Assembly: GCA_964530215.1 (NCBI GenBank)
Contig: CAZHAJ010000071.1
Location: forward strand, 1-9,515
Direction of reading: 5' to 3'
Length of the DNA: 9,515 bases
Source of the DNA: JAAXTT01 sp964530215
GTDB taxonomy: Bacteria > Bacillota > Desulfotomaculia > Desulfotomaculales > Desulfocucumaceae
In this document: positions 6,573-9,515 of the stretch, in pieces
How positions within the stretch are numbered: position 1 is the stretch's first letter
How the letters are laid out: every line of letters begins with the position of its first letter
Program-made: the position numbers and the translations under genes
The notes under the pieces: model-generated
Database searches by the model: none
What the model was told of the DNA's origin: nothing
What the model saw: only the letters and a program-made list of their open reading frames with translations

Positions 6573-7055
6573 ATGCTTAATTCCAATGGGGGCAAGAGCG
6601 AAGGGCAATACGTAGTCTTTAATCTTTGCGGAAAGCAATACTGCATCGGGATTGAATCGGTAGTTGAGATCATTCGCATGGAGTCCATTACCAAGCTGCC
6701 CGAAACACCGGATTTTATTGAAGGGGTAATTAATTTAAGGGGAAGCGTAGTGGTGATAATGGAGCTTTGCAAAAAGTTCAATATGCCTATATCCGAGATT
6801 TCAAATGCCAGCAGAATCATTATTGTGGAGTCCCAAGGTCGCAGGTTGGGGATGATTGTGGACTCAGTCTCCGAGGTTCAAAGGATTTCAGATGCCGACA
6901 TTGAAGCACCACCGGCTATGATATCGGCTGCCGGTACCAAAGCCATTAAGGCCATTGCATTGGTAAAGGAACAGCTTGTTACCGTGCTGGATGTTGAGAA
7001 TTTGCTGCATAGTGACGAGATACAGACATTGGACGAAATAAATCTGGAAGCTTAG
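6573..7055 (+). CDS. cheW: Chemotaxis coupling protein CheW
   Basis: CheW is the cytoplasmic adaptor that links methyl-accepting chemotaxis receptors to the kinase CheA in receptor arrays. The 160-residue product is one CheW domain of normal length: the first strands are QYVVFNL and QYCIGI (12-27), the receptor-contact loop contains INLRG at 53-57, and GMIVDSVSEV follows at 93-102. The segment just after NLRG usually reads like VPVIDLR but here is VVVIMELCKKF, so the common Pro, Asp and Arg are replaced. The start at 6573 is chosen for its ribosome site and because the domain begins about ten residues later. It is first in a cheW-cheA-cheB operon, 43 bases before the chosen cheA start. The identification is firm. 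Which receptors it serves cannot be seen here. Confidence 0.95.
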   Translation: MLNSNGGKSEGQYVVFNLCGKQYCIGIESVVEIIRMESITKLPETPDFIEGVINLRGSVVVIMELCKKFNMPISEISNASRIIIVESQGRRLGMIVDSVSEVQRISDADIEAPPAMISAAGTKAIKAIALVKEQLVTVLDVENLLHSDEIQTLDEINLEA

Positions 7056-7086
7056 AAAATAATTAAGGGTGGTGGCGTGTTTGTAC

Positions 7087-7090
7087 GGAG
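7087..7090 (+). promoter_or_regulatory. cheA: cheA ribosome binding site GGAG
   Basis: GGAG lies 8 bases before ATG 7099. A GTG at 7069 would extend the protein by ten residues, but the ATG has the better site and puts the HPt helix at the usual distance from the N-terminus. Confidence 0.6.
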
Positions 7091-7098
7091 ATGTGGAA

Positions 7099-9132
7099 AT
7101 GATGGTTTTTATGGAAGAGCTGGAAGAGAAAATACAGTCCATTAACGATAATGTGCTTCTGTTGGAGAAATCCGGTGATAGCCCTGAAGTTATCCAGGAA
7201 ATATTCAGAGCTGCCCATACCATAAAAGGTTCCTCCGGTGTAATGGGTTTTGAGAAAATGATGAACCTGACTCATGAAATAGAAAATTTATTTGATCGTC
7301 TTAGGCAGGGTACCATGAAAGTAAGTACCTCACTGGTGGACATACTGTTTGAGTCATTGGATTATCTTAAATTGCTTAAGGATGAAATTACAGGGGATGC
7401 CAAGGATGTTTCGGTAACCGGAATCACTGAAAAGCTGCAGGCATTTCAGGCCGCCGGTGCCGGTGAGGAAGTGGATGACCGGGACTTAGGTGAGTCGGTA
7501 GAACCGGCTGTATCGGCGGGGTTAATAAACGGTGTAATAATAGACTTGATCAAAGAAGCAGAGTTAAGGGGTTTTCAGGTGTATCAAGTTACGGTTCGGG
7601 TAAGTAAGGACTGCCAGATGAAAAATGTGCGGGCATTTTTGGTGTTTGAGGGCCTCCAGCAGGCTGGGGAGATTTTAAACAGTACTCCATCGGCCGAAGA
7701 CATTCAAGACGGTAAATATGATGACTCCTTTACTTTAGTATATATAAGTCAGGAAGATGTGGATCAGATTAAAAATACGGTAATGTCCATTTCCGAGATT
7801 GATTCGGTGGACATTCAATATATTGATTCCAACGAAATCAGTGTTGCGGAGGAAAGTAAAGGCACAGAACCTATTCAAAGGGAAGTAAAAGCCGATTCGT
7901 CATCTCTGGCACCGGCAAGTCTTGAAAAAACCACCATCAAGACAGTAAGGGTGGATGTTCAGAAGCTGGATACTCTGATGAATCTGGTTAGCGAATTGGT
8001 AATCGATCGCACCAGATTGGTGCGCTTTGTGGACATATTTGAAAACAAATACGGCTCGGAGGAGCTGGTTGAAAACATTAATGAGATATCAAGTCACTTA
8101 GGTCAGATAACTACCGACCTTCAGGAGGAAATTATGAAGGCCAGGATGCTTCCGGTATCCACGGTGTTTAGTCGTATGCCCAGAATGGTCAGGGATATTG
8201 CCCAAAAACTTGGCAAAGAAATTGAATTCATTGTTGAGGGACAGGAAACAGAGCTGGACAGAAATGTTATTGAAGTTATAGGCGATCCCTTGATTCACTT
8301 GATTAGAAACTCTATTGATCATGGTATAGAGGCTCCCGAGGAAAGAGTTGAAATCGGCAAGACCCGTAGCGGAGTTGTAAAGCTTAAAGCATCCTATGTG
8401 GAGAGTCATATTGTAATTACCATATCTGATGACGGAAAGGGTATAGATGTGGAAAGAATTAAAAAAATAGCAATGGATAAAGGGCTTCTGAAAAGTGATG
8501 CCTTGGAAAGAATGAATGATCAGGAGATACTGGATTTGATTTTTGAAGCAGGATTTTCCACAGTGGATATAGTCAGTGATGTCTCCGGTAGAGGTGTGGG
8601 GATGGATATTGTAAGGAGCCAGATTGAGCAAATAAACGGCACGGTGGAGTACAGCACCGAGGTGGGCAAGGGTACGGTATTCCAGATCAGACTTCCCTTG
8701 ACCTTGGTTATCGTCAAGGCTTTAATGGTGGGTATGGCGGACAGTGTTTATGCATTCCCCCTCCCTAATGTTATGGAAACACTGTCGATAGATGAGTCTG
8801 AAATTAAATTGGTGGGACAAAGTGAGGTAATCGTGGTTCGGGGTAATGTGCTGCCCCTGCTTAGAATGTCCGATCTTTTTATGGACAGAAGTGAGAGAGA
8901 AGACGAAAAGCTTTATGTAGTGGTCTTGGGCTTTGGCAACAGACGGGTGGGAGTCATCGTGGACAGGCTGTTGGGAGAGCAGGAGATTGTTATAAAAACC
9001 TTGGGAAGTTATTTGGGTCAAATTACAGGTATATCTGGTGCTACAATACTGGGAGACGGCAGGGTGGCGCTTATTATAGATGCCAAGGGTATTATTAAGG
9101 ACAGTAAAGAGGAACTAGCCTATGCCAATTAA
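7099..9132 (+). CDS. cheA: Chemotaxis histidine kinase CheA
   Basis: CheA autophosphorylates on its HPt histidine under receptor control and passes the phosphate to CheY and CheB. Numbered from ATG 7099 (677 residues), all five domains are present. P1/HPt is 1-100 with phospho-acceptor H40 in AAHTIKGSSG. P2, the response-regulator docking domain, is about 143-243 and resembles the Thermotoga/Firmicute form. P3 dimerisation helices are about 281-345. The P4 ATPase has N404 and H408 in the N box, DDGKG at 444-448, FEAGFST at 482-488 and GRGVG at 497-501. P5, the CheW-like domain, is about 531-665. Flexible acidic or Ser-rich linkers separate P1-P2 and P2-P3. Every motif needed for activity is intact. 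The gene lies just after cheW, and its last 11 bases overlap cheB, pointing to one operon. An alternative GTG start at 7069 adds ten residues. Confidence 0.97.
   Translation: MMVFMEELEEKIQSINDNVLLLEKSGDSPEVIQEIFRAAHTIKGSSGVMGFEKMMNLTHEIENLFDRLRQGTMKVSTSLVDILFESLDYLKLLKDEITGDAKDVSVTGITEKLQAFQAAGAGEEVDDRDLGESVEPAVSAGLINGVIIDLIKEAELRGFQVYQVTVRVSKDCQMKNVRAFLVFEGLQQAGEILNSTPSAEDIQDGKYDDSFTLVYISQEDVDQIKNTVMSISEIDSVDIQYIDSNEISVAEESKGTEPIQREVKADSSSLAPASLEKTTIKTVRVDVQKLDTLMNLVSELVIDRTRLVRFVDIFENKYGSEELVENINEISSHLGQITTDLQEEIMKARMLPVSTVFSRMPRMVRDIAQKLGKEIEFIVEGQETELDRNVIEVIGDPLIHLIRNSIDHGIEAPEERVEIGKTRSGVVKLKASYVESHIVITISDDGKGIDVERIKKIAMDKGLLKSDALERMNDQEILDLIFEAGFSTVDIVSDVSGRGVGMDIVRSQIEQINGTVEYSTEVGKGTVFQIRLPLTLVIVKALMVGMADSVYAFPLPNVMETLSIDESEIKLVGQSEVIVVRGNVLPLLRMSDLFMDRSEREDEKLYVVVLGFGNRRVGVIVDRLLGEQEIVIKTLGSYLGQITGISGATILGDGRVALIIDAKGIIKDSKEELAYAN
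9109..9114 (+). promoter_or_regulatory. cheB: cheB ribosome binding site GAGGAA inside cheA
   Basis: GAGGAA sits within the last codons of cheA, 7 bases before ATG 9122. It supports the overlapping start and translational coupling of the two genes. Confidence 0.65.
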
Positions 9133-9515
9133 AATCCTGGTGGTTGACGATTCTTCATTGATGAGGCTTATGGTTTCCCGCTCCTTGGAGCGGGAAAAAG
9201 ATTTTATAGTGATTGGTCAGGCTTCCAACGGAGAAGAGGCAATTAAAAAAATAAGGGAACTGCGTCCTGATGTGGTGACTTTGGATGTGGAAATGCCGGT
9301 GCTGGACGGTCTGGGTACCCTCAAAAGGGTTATGCAGGACAATCCTGTGCCGGTGGTTATGTTAAGTGCCCTTACAACCCAAGGAGCCCAGCATACCATG
9401 CAGGCTTTAAGTCTGGGTGCGGTGGATTTTGTAGCCAAACCCGCCAAGGCGGGTGGTATGGATCCCATGATGGCGGATTTGGTGGTTAAAATCAGGGCCG
9501 CTGCCCAAGCTTCGG
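9122..9515 (+). CDS. cheB: Chemotaxis response regulator/methylesterase CheB, 3' end missing
   Basis: CheB is phosphorylated by CheA and then removes methyl (or deamidates glutamine) groups on chemoreceptors to reset sensitivity. The 131 complete codons in view form a response-regulator receiver domain beginning MPIKILVVDDSS. It has acidic-pocket D9/D10, phospho-acceptor D55 in LDVEMP, conserved S82 in MLSAL and K106 in AKP. The GAVDFVAKPAKAGG segment followed by a long helix is typical of CheB leading into its linker. The methylesterase domain, with the Ser-His-Asp site, would lie beyond the window end, so a stand-alone CheY-like protein is not strictly excluded. The overlap with cheA and the CheB-like residues make CheB much more likely. 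The start overlaps the cheA end by 11 bases. Confidence 0.9.
   Translation, partial: MPIKILVVDDSSLMRLMVSRSLEREKDFIVIGQASNGEEAIKKIRELRPDVVTLDVEMPVLDGLGTLKRVMQDNPVPVVMLSALTTQGAQHTMQALSLGAVDFVAKPAKAGGMDPMMADLVVKIRAAAQAS

Noticed and set aside
7069..7098. Longer cheA starting at GTG 7069
   Set aside because: The ATG at 7099 has GGAG 8 bases upstream and gives a normal HPt N-terminus. The GTG cannot be excluded fully.
6518..7098. Similar coding-like strings ACLYGEAE (near 6518) and ACLYGDVE (near 7075) before cheW and cheA
   Set aside because: About 16 of 24 bases match, but both lie upstream of the preferred starts and the similarity centres on TACGGAGA, which at cheA is simply the ribosome site. 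Probably coincidence.
8098..8631. 177-codon minus-strand ORF within cheA
   Set aside because: It lies wholly antisense to the well-supported kinase core and has no recognisable domain; it is a shadow of the cheA frame.
9217..9468. 83-codon minus-strand ORF at the right end
   Set aside because: It is antisense to the clear CheB receiver domain on the plus strand.

Overview
The window looks like part of a chromosome from a motile, anaerobic or microaerophilic Firmicute of the Clostridia, perhaps a Desulfotomaculum/Peptococcaceae-like lineage. This is inferred from moderate-to-low GC, strong GGAG-type ribosome binding sites, a CheA with a Thermotoga/Firmicute-type P2 domain, dense PAS-GGDEF-EAL signalling genes and sigma-A/sigma-H-like promoter sequences. 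The species cannot be named from sequence alone.

Left half (1-6266) holds three composite cyclic-di-GMP enzymes. A 5'-truncated PAS-PAS-GGDEF-EAL gene runs rightward and ends at 1975. It converges with two leftward paralogues that share one architecture. The promoter-proximal one (4041-6266) is PAS-coiled coil-GGDEF-EAL-hemerythrin: its GGDEF motif has decayed to SVNEF, its EAL site is intact, and it carries all seven iron ligands of a bacteriohemerythrin domain. The second (1997-3763) is PAS-coiled coil-GGDEF-EAL with intact GGDEF and EAL motifs, no RxxD inhibitory site and no hemerythrin tail. Between them lies a 277-base spacer with a heptameric CAGAANN repeat, a G/C-capped hairpin and a candidate sigma-A promoter.

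A 306-base divergent intergenic region (6267-6572) separates this block from a rightward chemotaxis operon. It holds candidate promoters for both directions, a 12-base direct repeat, and a stable hairpin in the presumed cheW leader. The operon is cheW (6573-7055), cheA (7099-9132) and cheB (9122 to the window end, cut in or just after its receiver domain). cheA and cheB overlap by 11 bases, so they are probably translationally coupled.

Together the window combines a CheW-CheA-CheB core, which would couple receptors to the flagellar motor and run receptor adaptation, with c-di-GMP turnover enzymes that typically control the motile-sessile switch. The hemerythrin-tailed protein offers a plausible way for oxygen, redox or NO to feed into c-di-GMP level. 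That functional link is inference from adjacency and domain content; no single unambiguously new system is visible. The most distinctive item is the degenerate GGDEF-EAL-hemerythrin protein paired with its catalytically intact paralogue.
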